Shown: in pieces, positions 23,183 through 34,885 of the stretch | How positions within the stretch are numbered: the stretch's first letter is position 1 | How the letters are laid out: each line of letters opens with the position of its first letter | DNA from: Blattamonas nauphoetae | Lineage: Eukaryota > Preaxostyla > Oxymonadida | Reading direction: 5' to 3' | Length of the DNA stretch: 64,000 nucleotides | Assembly: GCA_033064195.1 (NCBI GenBank) | Contig: JARBJD010000191.1 | Coordinates: 1 to 64,000 of the forward strand | The notes under the pieces: generated by a model | Seen by the model: the letters and a program-made list of their open reading frames with translations, nothing else | The model's database searches: none | Told to the model about the DNA's origin: nothing | Position numbers and translations under genes: made by a program

Positions 23183-25144
23183 ATGTTGTTGAAATTCTTC
23201 ACAGATATCCCCTTTTATATTCCTCTGGGTGGTTTTATTTCTGTTTTTTTGTTATTCAAGGATTTGATGGAATGGTTCGTGTGTGCTGTGCTTGGACTTG
23301 AATCTAAGGCTTCGTTGTGCGGTGACTTGTTTCACTTCGATTGGGATGATGTTGTGGTTGATGAATTTGGGACAGCTCGGATTCGTTTGTCTAATTTTTC
23401 TTTCTCTTCAACAATTCAGGTTTTGTCACCTCAATTGCAGATTCATCTCCTCCATATTCACCACTCTCCTTCTCTGATAGAATATCCAGCCTCTCACTGC
23501 TTTTTCTTGCCTTGATTGAGCAACATTCCACGTCAAAATCCTTCTCAACAAGTTTAGATTCACATTTTCTCGTCAACCTGGTGCCAGCAGTTCTTCTCAG
23601 CCTCGTCAATCATCTCGTCAGCACTGGCCCACTGGTTCACATTTGTTCCACATCCACAATCACACAGACTGTTCAAATTGCAGCCCACACCCACATCAAA
23701 CCAATCCACTATACTTACGATTTAACCGAAAACTTTGTCCGGATTGAGTCACTTGCATACTGTGTGGTTCATGTCCTAGAAAACGGTGAACAAATGGACC
23801 CCAACACTCGGCTGACGGGCGTTGAAGTCAATCCTCGCTCACCGCAATACACCAAATGCATGACAGTACTCGATCCTGAGCTCGACAGGCTCAGAATGCA
23901 ATATGATTCGGATTTGTTTGATGAAGCGAAACGAGTTACAACGTGGATAACTGTTATGCAGAAAGTATCATCGGGAGAGCTGGTTTTGGTGTGATCTTTT
24001 CGTTTTCTCAGTTTCTTCAATGATTCAGAGTGACACATCGTTCCTCAAGTTGCCCTTCTTCAGACCGACTCTTCTTTCCCTACAAGCGAAGTTCCAACAA
24101 CAAGCATTGTCGATGGATGAGTCGGATAAAGGGTCGCAGTCGTCTCCGCACTCGTCGCACTCTTCTCCACACACCTCTCTCGAAACCCGCCTCGTTTCTT
24201 CTCTTCGAACTCGCTCGTCATCTCACTGCAAACAAGAATCACTCCATCTTCTGACAATACTCCATTCTCTCATCACGTCCCCTCCTAATCCCAATGTCGT
24301 CGAGTACTCTTCAACTGACTCCTTCGATCCATCACCCTCTCTCTTCCACCCCATCGAAACAGACCCAACGGAACTGTTCCATCCTTCCATCTTCGATGAG
24401 GATGACATTTACTTGCTTGCACATTCGTTGCTTCGCTGTCGAGCTGTCTGTGACCTCGTCGGCGCTGAGAATTGCATTCGGGATGTTGCTCCTTTCTTGG
24501 ATCGAACAATCTCTGCTCTTGGCAGCTCCAACTCGCTCGTCCGCACAACAAACGTAGACAACACATCTCTTCCACTGAATCTCTTCTCTTGTCTCAGCTC
24601 CCAATCTTTATCCCTGAGATGCTGCCAGTGAATGCAAAACACCTTCGAGATGGACTTCCAGTTATCGGGTCTCTGGTTCGAGTTATGAATCCATCCAGTT
24701 TGTTTTTCCAGTTGTCGTCAGATTTTCAGAAGCGAAATTATATGTTTTTGACGAAATGAAGCTTCCAGTGCTGTGTAGAGAATTGATGTGTGTCCTGTTC
24801 TCTCTCATTTCTTCAGCTCTTCTATTCCAGCAAACGTGTCCATGGTTTTGGAGGTTTTAAAGAGATTTGCATGCCTTCACTGTCCAGGAATTCTGAAGGA
24901 GATGGTTCGTGTTGGAGTGTTGGACTGTATGATTCGAGCAGTCTCAGAATCATCATTTTTGGAGGACTACGAAAACGGGATATGTGTTATTGGGATCCTG
25001 CTTCGTTCGATTCGTGATTGTGTGAACAAGCAAGAGGTGGCGAACCACAATTTCTCTCCAATACTCGACCAAACTGACTTTGTATCGGGGTGGCGGGAAA
25101 AACTTGGGCGGGCTCTTAGTCGATTCTGGCACTATTTAGCTTAA
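23183..25144 (+). CDS. Unrecognised multi-exon protein, probably helical
   Basis: Several coding blocks share one strand and can be joined. The first (from about 23183) has LMEWFVCAVLGLESKASLC and FHFDWDDVVVDEFGTARI. The second (23520-23988) has FLVNLVPAVLLSLVNHLV and LDPELDRLRMQYDSDLFDEA. An intron at 23989-24028 (40 nt) leads in frame to SDTSFLKLPFFRPTLLSLQA and a Ser-rich stretch, then DIYLLAHSLLRCRAVCDLVG. The last block (about 24820-25144) has NVSMVLEVLKRFACLHCPG and ends GRALSRFWHYLA then TAA. The pattern of short amphipathic helices suggests an ARM/HEAT-like fold, but no diagnostic motif is present. The 5' end and the junction near 24630-24820 are uncertain. Its last 62 bp belong to a segment duplicated in inverted orientation at 35678-35959. 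Confidence 0.5.
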
Positions 25145-25364
25145 TTTTCACTTCATACAGTGCCTTTACATGTTTCCTATTTTCAAAAAACACCAAGTAA
25201 AAAAATCATAGTGTCCTGACCAGAGAGAACAGCGAGGTGAAAGATCAGATCTGAACGACTATGACTCTTTTTCTCAACAAAATGGAAAATTTCAGACATT
25301 TAGACTAATTTACACTCATTTCAGAAGAAGATGTAGCAATTGAATCAATACATGACAGGGAAAT
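25083..25364 (+). repeat. 282-bp inverted duplication, left copy
   Basis: Matches the reverse complement of 35678-35959 over its full 282 bp, with one clear difference noticed by eye (GCGGG here, GCGTG there). This copy contains the last ~20 codons of the preceding gene plus its 3' flank. The two copies lie about 10.3 kb apart and bracket the foldback element and the DIRS/hAT nest. The sequence outside each end is unrelated. Confidence 0.85.
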
Positions 25365-26314
25365 ACAGTCGAAAATGTAAAACTGCAAGCACGTAATATG
25401 TAAGAAATAATTCTGACCTATGTTTTATTCTCTTCACAGCAGAGTTCTGTGAGGATATTTTTGACGCCAACAACCAAACCAGCCTTGTTGGTCAGTTTGG
25501 AGGTGAAATGTTCAGTTGGGGGACGGATCCGATCTCTGTCAAGAACAATCATTGGAATTGTTCAATTTGGTTTTCAGCATCAATTTCGGCAGAAAAACAG
25601 AGATAAATCAAATCATTGTTGAAATGGAGAGCTATACAGAGAAAAGATTGTTATTAGAAAAGTGAGATGTCACGACGACTTCGTAGTTTCGAATCGATTG
25701 AAAATATGAGATCAAACAAATGTAAATTGGTCTCTTCATCACTTATCTCGTCATGTGTTGTCTTCATTCGAGTGGAAGAGTGAGAGACAGTCGCTTTGAT
25801 TTTTGACTTGAAGTTCCGACATGTGTTTTGAGGGTTGAGCTTATTCAGTCTGAGACATCTCAGAAAACATCTGATCAAAACAGAAATTAGAGCTGGAAGG
25901 ACAAACGGCTGAAGGGTCGAAATATCTGATCCTGTCATTTCCTCAGAGACATTCCTTCTGTTTCGCAATGTTCAACACTCCAAATCTTGGTATTCAGCAG
26001 TGCGTCGGTGTTCGACAGAATGATTCCAGAAATTTATCGAAGAATGCACAATTTCGGCTTCGATGGGAAGAGAGTTGGAAACCATGGAACAATAACGGCG
26101 AGATAACATCGTAAGGTCTGAAATAATGAAGAAAAAGGGATGATACCCGATGAAATCATGGATTGTTTATGTTCTTAACGTGGAATTGCATCTTGTTGCG
26201 ATCTGTCAACGAGCGTAGGTTTCTGTTCAGTTTGACTCCAACTCTCGTCATTCGGAAGAGCATTTCTGAAAAATGATGAATATTGGGATAATCGTTAAAA
26301 TAAAACTGAACTTA
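25365..26314. other. Non-coding, AT-rich
   Basis: About 950 bp without a supportable gene. A minus-strand frame at 25654-25968 contains a hydrophobic run (FVLPALISVLIRCFL) but has no start context or family resemblance. The foldback element begins at its right edge. Confidence 0.35.
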
Positions 26315-26915
26315 TAGATCCACTCAAAACCCGGAATTTCTCCTAAACCCGGAACATGGGGGTTGAAAGATACATATTGGGCAAACTAAGAAAAAAATAA
26401 AATTTGAGAATTATAGACCGACGCAAATCAGAGAAACCCTCAAAATACTGTATACAGCAACAATGCCTACATTTTTCTCAACTTTTTTGGATCGTTTCTC
26501 CACAACCAGCCATCCGTTTTGCACCAAATAAAGTGCATTGTTATCGTAAACATCTCGACAAAAGCTGCTCAAAAAATGAAAGATTTTTTTTTCTAAGACT
26601 TTTTTCTCGAGAAAAATATGGGTTTTTTTCTATTTTCCCAAATATCCAGCATTTTTTCTCCAATGTTTTCTCAAATTGTTCGTTTCATCAAAAAAACGTT
26701 TTTGTGAAAATTTTCATCAAAATCGGTTCACAGGTTGTGAAGATATGACCAGTTCTCCTGATTCAAACAGGTCCAAAAGAGGTATTTTGAGGGTTTCTCT
26801 GATTTGCGTCGGTCTATAATTCTCAAATTTTATTTTTTTCTTAGTTTGCCCAATATGTATCTTTCAACCCCCATGTTCCGGGTTTAGGAGAAATTCCGGG
26901 TTTTGAGTGGATCTA
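26315..26915. mobile_element. Foldback/MITE element with TTA target duplication
   Basis: A 601-bp element whose ends are inverted repeats of roughly 130 bp: TAGATCCACTCAAAACCCGG at the left and its complement at the right. They continue inward through a shared block that includes the word GACCGACGCAAATCAGAG. The three bases before (26312-26314) and after (26916-26918) are both TTA, a 3-bp target duplication as used by PIF/Harbinger-like transposases. The ~340-bp centre is AT-rich and codes for nothing recognisable, so the element is non-autonomous. The arms appear nearly identical, suggesting a fairly young insertion. Confidence 0.8.
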
Positions 26916-27281
26916 TTAAATCCAATGCACACCGTTGTAGAGCGGAAATGGAACTTCAGTCGAATCTGGTGGGAGTTCATGTTTGATGGTGGAAGAAACG
27001 CTATTTCTAATTTGAGTGTGCGAATACTGCGTGTTGCGAGAGGTGAAGGCGTTTGGGCGCGGTGAGAGGATGAGGAGAGGAAGATCAAACCATGATGTTG
27101 CTTTTTCTCGTCACATCATTGACCTCGTTTCTCAGCGTCTATATTGGAAAAGTTCAGATACATAAAAACCGTGAAATGGAGGAAATAGTTAAAACGGATG
27201 CTTCCGTCAGCCTTGCAGTTTTACCTTTTCGGCTGTATCATCGAGATTTTTAACTCTGTTTCCGACCATGGTTCTGAAAGA

Positions 27282-27401
27282 AGAGATGAAGAAAGTTTGA
27301 GTATAATTCCCGTGAAATGTTGAATAAATAAGTCAAAAGTAATGAGATTATGTCCTACTTCACTTCACTTGGACCACTTGGAGTGATCATCCCTTTGTTA
27401 C
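27282..27401 (+). repeat. DIRS-like element, left inverted terminal repeat
   Basis: About 120 bp that reappear in reverse complement at the other end of the element, there split by the hAT insertion into 31671-31739 and 35173-35230. A unique left edge of about 20 bp (27262-27281) lies outside it. Confidence 0.85.
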
Positions 27402-27493
27402 GCCGTTTGGAGGTCTCTGAAAGAAGAGATGAAGTCTTCTGTAACTTTTTCAATCTCTCTGACCTACGAGTTGCCGGGGTGGGTGGTGGAAGT

Positions 27494-27588
27494 AAACTTT
27501 CTTCATCTCTTCTTTCAGAACCATGGTCGGAATCACTCTTCAGTGATTTACGACCTATGGCTTCTTCATTCAGAGATGAAGAAAGTTT
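27494..27588. repeat. DIRS-like internal complementary region
   Basis: The first part (27494-27530) is the reverse complement of the element's left edge (27263-27298). The second part (27531-27588) is the reverse complement of its right edge (35213-35271). The two edges therefore meet head to head inside the element, as expected for the region DIRS elements use to rebuild their ends through a circular intermediate. The join shows a shared TT. Confidence 0.85.
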
Positions 27589-30500
27589 GAGGCTGTTTGG
27601 AGACGATATTGGCTTGATGTAGAACTTCCTCAAGACTGTCGAAGACGTTGAAAGTCTTGCCTGCTTCGCATTGTCTAAGTCCGACATTCCATTCCGCTTG
27701 TTCCTAGATCGTCCAGCGTGCTTGAGCGAATACGCTCCATATTTATCGGTGTCCAGTCCAACCGACTTCATGAGCGATTTTATCCCGGCGGCAATGTCCC
27801 CTGCATCCCTTTCCCGTGCCTCTCTCCCAAGAGTTGTCCTGTCCAACTCCTGCCTCTTCGTTTATCCAATTCTGTAATCCAGTCGCAGATTCGCAGGCCC
27901 TCGTTCAAATCCCTCTCATTCACTGTCACCCTCTCCCATCCTTCACCTGTCTTCAACCTCGTCATGAAACTCGTCTCGTACTTACTTTTGCTCATCTGAA
28001 CGGAATCTCTTCGTATTCTTGCCATCTCTGTAAAGCGCACCGCGTGTTGCATCATCAGTAATGCCGCGATTATTGTCTGAACCATCTCTTCTTCGACCTG
28101 TCCACGAATTACCCATCGTTTGAGGATCTCATCCTCCAGAATCTTCGCGTCCCATGTGTCCTCATACTTAGCCTTCGTCGGATGGACAGTGCGGATCCCT
28201 CTCATAGTCGCTGTCACCGGGAGTGACACGCCCACTTGGCCCTTCCCAAACAGTTGTGAGAGGAAGGATAATGCACTTCTCGCAGCTTCCGTTGTTCCCC
28301 TCGATCCGCTTCTCCTCATCCATCTCGCCAGAAAGTTTGCAACTCTAATCCCATCAATATCTTTCCAGTTCCTGCCAGCTGCGTCCTCCTCCTCGATCCA
28401 ACGACGAATAGCGCCCGCATATTGTCTTACAGTTTCCTTGCTCAATCCTGCCAACATCCAAACCATAGTGTCAACCTCCATTTCCAGTTCATCGACTAAT
28501 CCCTCCCAGATCTCCCCAGCAAGAATGCTTGGAGGAGACCTGGTGGCAGTCCGCTCCCCGTCGCTACTAAACCCGGTCCCTTCACTACCACCTCCTCCGT
28601 TCTCCCCAGCAACAGCATACGACTCGCTCTCTGTTCTAAAATGTCTCTTCCTGGTATCGACCGCCAATCCGGAGCTACTATAATCAATGTCGTCGGCTCC
28701 TCCATCCACTTGATCAGTACCCGCTGAATCAGCGGGATCGGGGAAAGGCAAAACGCACTGTTCTCTTCCCCAATCCTGGAGGAGTGCATTCGTTCCGGCT
28801 GCCTCCTCTTCGCCTATCAGGGACCAATATCGAGGAACTTGTCGATTGTGCCGCGATGCAAATGCGTCGACAGTCGGCCTGCATTGGAAGTACTCTAAGA
28901 TTTGTCTGAAGCTCTGAGGTTTCAGACTGTAATCTGTGGTGTCCCTTATCCTGGACAACCGATCCGCAACTGCGTTGTCGACGCCCGCCACATGCTCCGC
29001 CCAAAGTCTTGATAAGTTCTGGTCTGCTTTGAGGAATAGACGTTTGAATTGTGGAAGAAGTGAAAGGGCGGACGATCGTCTGTTGATATTCGCCACGCAC
29101 ACAGAATTGTCCGACATGACCAGGACATCCTCTCCCTTCTTGATCAGGTCCCTTCGCATCCCCTCTTCGAAACCCCTCACCACAGCTTCCGCTTCGCGCC
29201 TGTTGCTCGACCACAGTCTCTCCTCCGAGTTGAACCGTTCCTGCCAACTCTCCACCTTCCCTTTCCTCGACCAAACCACCCCGATCCCCCACTCGCTTGC
29301 GTCGGTGTTGAGAGTTACCGACTGATTGAACAAGCGAATGGAGCGACACATCGGCGTCATCAATCGGTGCCTCCACCACTCTAACTCTTCCACTTCTACT
29401 TCCCCAAGCTGTCCTCTTCCACCCCATCCATGCGACTGAACCACCTTCTCCTTCCAGCCGACCAGATGTCGTGACTGGAAGTGGCAGAGACTGTCGGTGA
29501 AAGCCATTGCCTGTAGTTTGCCGACAAGTGAAGCGACAGTTTGCACACGCGTCTCTCCACCCTGCTCGTGTTGCCTGAGCCTCTCTCACGAGTTCTCGCG
29601 TCCTCCCCTCTTCTCCTTTCCCACCTTGACCGTCATGTTCATTGAATCCCACTCCAGCCCGAGGAAGTGAATCCGCTGCTGTCCCTCCAGTTGTGACTTC
29701 TTGCAGTTGATTGTGAACCATAGGAGTTCTAATTTTCCTCTGAGGAGAAGAGCATTCGATTCCGATTCTCCCTTCGATTTGCCGATTACCAGGAAATCGT
29801 CCAAATAGGCGACGATTGGGAACGCACGCCTGAACTGTGCGATTACCGGCCGAAGAAGCTTTGTAAACTGTCGTGGCGCGGACGTAAGTCCGAAACATAA
29901 AGTTTGTTGGATATAAGCGCGTCCGTTGTGAAGGAAACCGAAATGTGGTTGGTCGCGCTTGTGGATTGCGACATGAAGATATGCATGTTTGAGGTCGAGT
30001 GAGCACATCCAACATCCTTGTGTGATTGACTGCGCAACGGTCGAAAACGATTCCATTTTGAAATGTCGTGGAACGACATTCTGATTCAGCGTGCGGCAGT
30101 CCAGGATCCTTCTCCACCCACCGTCCGACTTCGCAACCACGAAGGTTGGGTTCCATGTTCTCACTTCGCCATTTGTCGTTTCCTGATCACTCCCTCTCTG
30201 AGTTCGTCTTGAATGACCTCCGCTAATCCTTTCATCTCCTTGGCATTCAGGCGTAACTCGAATGGTGACCCCCCTGCGGTCGGAGGGCCATCCTCTCCCC
30301 ACTCGACTTTGATTCCCTTCGCTATGACCTCCGCTAGGCCAAACTCTTGCCAAGCGGCGCTGAAATATCTGGTCCTTCCTCCCAGTCGATTGCCCACAGT
30401 CGGTGCAATCAACTGAGTGTTGTCTTTCGTTCCCATTAATATTTTCCTTGTGTTGATTTCTGATTGGGAGGACGGTTGGAGAACTGAGGTGTTCCGCTCC

Positions 30501-31670
30501 TCTGTCTCGGTTGACCCCTCCCCCTTCCTTGACCGTTCGGATGAGCTGGTCTGAAATTGGTCTGGTTCTGAGCACCCCAACCTTGAAAGGTTTGATATCC
30601 GCCTGCTCGAAAGCGTGAGCGCCCCTGACCGGGGCCCTGTCGAAAAACAATGGGTCCACACTCTGGAGTTTCCGTCTCTGAACTGTCATCTTCTCCTTCT
30701 TCTCCATCAGTTCCTCCAGCCTCTTTTCTTGTCTCTCCTGAGACTCCCTCTTCGTCGCGTCCGCATCATCAAGTACTGGTAGTGCGAGGAAATGCGCAAT
30801 CCTGATGTCGTTCACGGACCTCGTGACCTCTGCTGCTTTTAATGTCATCAACTCCACAGAACGCGCTAGATCCTCCACAGAACCAGACTTCTTGAACGAG
30901 ATCACCCCTAATTTGGTCATGTGGAACGCGTCTGCTTCCAACTGGAGGAGACGCTTGTTCAGCTGATTCTTTCCCCGATCTGGTAACTTCTGCGATACAA
31001 CATCGGGATAAAACTTCAGTTCGGGAGCCTGCGCCATTCTAACCTTCAGTTCCTTTTCTTCACTCTCCTCCCATTCAAAGAATGGGAGAAACTTAACAGT
31101 CTGCTCCAAGTCTTCCGCTCTCTCCTCATGGTTCTCTATCCCAGCTACTAACTCAACAGGTGGCTGTTGTTGTGATTCTGGTTGTGCTTGAGAGGCTGCA
31201 TTGAACACCATTGCTTGATGGTGTTGAAGATCGCGAAACTCAGCCGGGGTGAGTCCGCGCATACTAGCAGGTGTTGGCGAAACTGATCGAACGGTTTGAG
31301 TCTGTTCCTGGGTTTGTTCGGTTGTCGATGCTGGTTGCCCCAAAACTACCCACTTCTCAGCCGGGGGAAGGAACTGTTCCCATTGCGCCGAATCTATCCC
31401 AGCAGTTAGATCTATGTGGTGGGCAACCTTCCTCATCATGTGGACAAAAAACCCACTAAATCTTGCGATGTCGCATGGTGTTGTGAAACTGGCATATCGG
31501 GTCAACGTTGATTGATCATTCTTGCTCATGGCCTCCAAAAATTTCCCAAACTCCGACCGCATATCGAATATGCCGTTCAGATGCGGCAATATAACCTCCA
31601 TAGTCGGCAACTGCTTGGGTTCTTGTTGAGATTCACTCATCCTAAGTTTATTCAACAATTTCTAAAGGAG

Positions 31671-31739
31671 TAACAAAGGGATGATCACTCCAAGTGGTCC
31701 AAGTGAAGTGAAGTAGGACATAATCTCATTACTTTTGAC
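31671..31739 (-). repeat. DIRS-like right inverted terminal repeat, inner part
   Basis: Inner portion of the right terminal repeat; its continuation resumes at 35173-35230 after the inserted element. The last eight bases here (31732-31739) are repeated at 35173-35180 as the target duplication of the insertion. Confidence 0.85.
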
Positions 31740-32629
31740 TAGGGATGAGCAACGGACGGACAAAACCACGTTCTCCTCGGACATCGGACAGAGACCCTGT
31801 CCAAGTCGGAAAGAAGTGTTTCTTGTGGCTTAAATAGACGTGATTGACACTCAATTTTTCCTCCAATTCATCCAAGATGTTAATTTTGTTCAGATTTTGT
31901 CTTTCAAAAAAATCAAAAACGAGTATTAGAGAATTCGGACAAAAATCCCATAAATTGCCGAATTGTCCTGGCCTGTCCGATCTTGGACATGAGCTCATTT
32001 GGTGAAAAAAAGAGTCGTCTGAATTTCTTCACGAGGCATTTATGATCATTTGGAAACGGACAATCGTGTCCAGTCCTGGACAGGTCCGGATCGTCCTCCC
32101 CATCGGATGGTGACTTCGACTCACATTTTCTCTCAGAGACCATTACATCGCAATTCGAATTCCCTTGTCCATTCCACACTTCTTTTATCCAATTGTCACT
32201 CATTGCTGTCTCCATTGAATTTCAAACTTGTGGAGATCTCCACAATTCACACTTTGCCCATCTCCTCACTCTCGATGATGTCACACTGAATTGACACATG
32301 GAAAATGAACAATATCAGTATTCATTTTTATTATCGTTTCACTCTTCTCTACCTCTTTCTCTTCATTTGTCTGTAATAGATGATAAGATCTTTCTCCAAT
32401 CAGAAATGGATATAAATAGAAGAAATCTGGATCACAAACAACATCAGTATGCATCTTTTTCTTTCTCCACTCATCTTCATCGATTAGTCTCATTACACGC
32501 CTCCTCTTTTCTTCCAAACAAAACGCAGAAGATCAAGGACATCACATTCCCGACACTGTCCACAATTCTGCTTTTCTCATTGTCAGTTCATTATCTGAAG
32601 GAAAGGTTCACATCTTCAGACTCGACACA

Positions 32630-32993
32630 ATGTCTAATTCACTCACAATCGAGAACCGCCTTGAGATCAAACTGAAGGAGTCTCTGAACATCACAGCATA
32701 TTTTTTGAAAAGCGGAGACACGGAACGGATCCTCTTATCATGCACGCGGGACATGTCGTGTTCAGCAGGTCTTATTCATGCGTCAAATTACAGAACGAGA
32801 GTAATCGGTTCATTCAAAACCAGCTTCCAAGGATTTGGCGGATGATGAACTTCTTCTTGATCAATCTCCGAAACGAACCGTGAAGTGCGACTATGTCAAC
32901 ACTCCATTATTCTGTTCGGATTCGCAATCGATGAGGAGCCGACCCCAGAAAAATGCAACAATCAGGACGGATTTCCACGCGTACTCGACTTAA
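32630..32993 (+). pseudogene. Captured fragment of the small RVILPKP-type gene family
   Basis: Inside the hAT-like element. The plus strand reads KESLNITAYFLKSGD and LLSCTRDMSCSAGLI, then after a frame change ends TIRTDFHAYST and TAA. The end matches the GRDFHTNST-TAA terminus of the remnant at 13395-13699, with the same TTCCAC-G-ACTCGACTTAA spelling at the DNA level. The upstream part has no counterpart in this window, so its assignment to the same family is inference. Confidence 0.4.
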
Positions 32994-33085
32994 ACAACCA
33001 TCAATTTCATGCGCAACAGTACCTAGTCTCATCTACCACGCTGAATCTTTGAGGAAAACGAACAAGAATCTGTCACATATAGTCG

Positions 33086-33604
33086 GTGGACGAAACTCAT
33101 CATCATGAGTCTCTGACGGGGAAGAACAAAGCCAACCACCATGACGAAAGGACAAACTTCATATTTATCTTCACACACTTCTCGATTTTGGTATCATTGA
33201 TGATAATTGATTGCGGATGGATGGGAACATCGGCTGGAAAACTCTCTAACTCCAACGTGACTGTCTCGTCGAGTACGATCATCTCAAATCCTGAATGTTC
33301 CCCATTTATGATTGTCTGTTCTGAGGGGAACGATGACAGTTCGATTTCGATCATTGACGTTGTTCACAGATCGAGTGAACTTCGGACGCTCCTTCCTCTG
33401 ACAGCCATTTCGTCACTCAACCATCTCGACTCCTCCCAACCGTCCTGCTCTGAGATGAACTCTGATGTCTCCGTCAGTTGCTCCGGTCTCTCGATCGACG
33501 ATGCGTCCCTCGTTCTTGGATCTGGTCGTCTCCTCTCTATCCCGAAAACACCGACCGACCAACCGCACATTTGTCGTCTCCTTCAACAGGCGCGGGGTAT
33601 TTGA
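33086..33604 (+). pseudogene. Captured N-terminal fragment of the giant surface-protein family
   Basis: Inside the hAT-like element. The frame aligns with residues about 115-250 of the protein at 15231-22505: NSNVTVSSSTIISNPECSPF here against VESSSVVVSSSRLISNLDRSPF-type text there, followed by ISIIDVVHRSS against ITVIDTSHTSS, and SVSCSGLSIDDASLVLGSG against LSISGIGLSLSDCDLCLATG. The fragment lacks the repeats, membrane helix and pseudokinase, and runs directly into the minisatellite. It is a transduplicated gene piece, not a gene. Confidence 0.7.
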
Positions 33605-33649
33605 CATCCCTGCTGTCAATGCCTGAAGAATCAATGGAATCGTTCCCCA

Positions 33650-34885
33650 CCCCTCACCTCGTGTGATCATCCCCTCCCCTCACCTCGTGTGATCATCCCC
33701 TCCCTTCACCTCGTGTGATCATCCCCTCCCCTCACCTCGTGTGATCATCCCCTCCCCTCACCTCGTGTGATCATCCCCTCCCCTCACCTCGTGTGATCAT
33801 CCCCTCCCTTCACCTCGTGTGATCATCCCCTCCCCTCACCTCGTGTGATCATCCCCTCCCTCACCTCGTGTGATCATCCCCTCCCTTCACCTCGTGTGAT
33901 CATCCCCTCCCCTCACCTCGTGTGATCATCCCCTCCCCCTCACCTCGTGTGATCATCCCCTCCCTCACCTCGTGTGATCATCCCCTCCCCCTCACCTCGT
34001 GTGATCATCCCCTCCCTTCACCTCGTGTGATCATCCCCTCCCTTCACCTCGTGTGATCATCCCCTCCCCTTCACCTCGTGTGATCATCCCCTCCCCCTCA
34101 CCTCGTGTGATCATCCCCTCCCCCTCACCTCGTGTGATCATCCCCACCCCTCACCTCGTGTGATCATCCCCTCCCCCTCACCTCGTGTGATCATCCCCTC
34201 CCCTTCACCTCGTGTGATCATCCCCTCCCCTCACCTCGTGTGATCATCCCCTCCCCTCACCTCGTGTGATCATCCCCTCCCTTCACCTCGTGTGATCATC
34301 CCTCCCTCACCTCGTGTGATCATCCCCTCCCTTCACCTCGTGTGATCATCCCCTCCCCCTCACCTCGTGTGATCATCCCCTCCCCCTCACCTCGTGTGAT
34401 CATCCCCTCCCTTCACCTCGTGTGATCATCCCCTCCCTTCACCTCGTGTGATCATCCCCTCCCCCTCACCTCGTGTGATCATCCCCTCCCCCTCACCTCG
34501 TGTGATCATCCCCTCCCCCTCACCTCGTGTGATCATCCCCTCCCTCACCTCGTGTGATCATCCCCTCCCTTCACCTCGTGTGATCATCCCCTCCCCCTCA
34601 CCTCGTGTGATCATCCCCTCCCTCACCTCGTGTGATCATCCCCTCCCCCTCACCTCGTGTGATCATCCCCTCCCCCTCACCTCGTGTGATCATCCCCTCC
34701 CCCTCACCTCGTGTGATCATCCCCTCCCCCTCACCTCGTGTGATCATCCCCTCCCCCTCACCTCGTGTGATCATCCCCTCCCTCACCTCGTGTGATCATC
34801 CCCTCCCTTCACCTCGTGTGATCATCCCCTCCCCCTCACCTCGTGTGATCATCCCCTCCCCTCACCTCGTGTACTCATTCCCTCC
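33650..34885. repeat. Minisatellite, 25-27 bp unit, about 47 copies
   Basis: Tandem copies of CACCTCGTGTGATCATCCCC plus a CTCCCCT-type tail. I counted 46 clear units and one degenerate last unit. Length differences are confined to the C/T run (25, 26 or 27 bp), while the core with the palindrome TGATCA is almost invariant. The strand is strongly pyrimidine-biased. Because the unit length is not always a multiple of three, the frames it opens are accidental. Confidence 0.95.

Noticed and set aside
33650-34885. CRISPR-like array
   Set aside because: Units are contiguous with no unique spacers, and the setting is a eukaryotic transposon.
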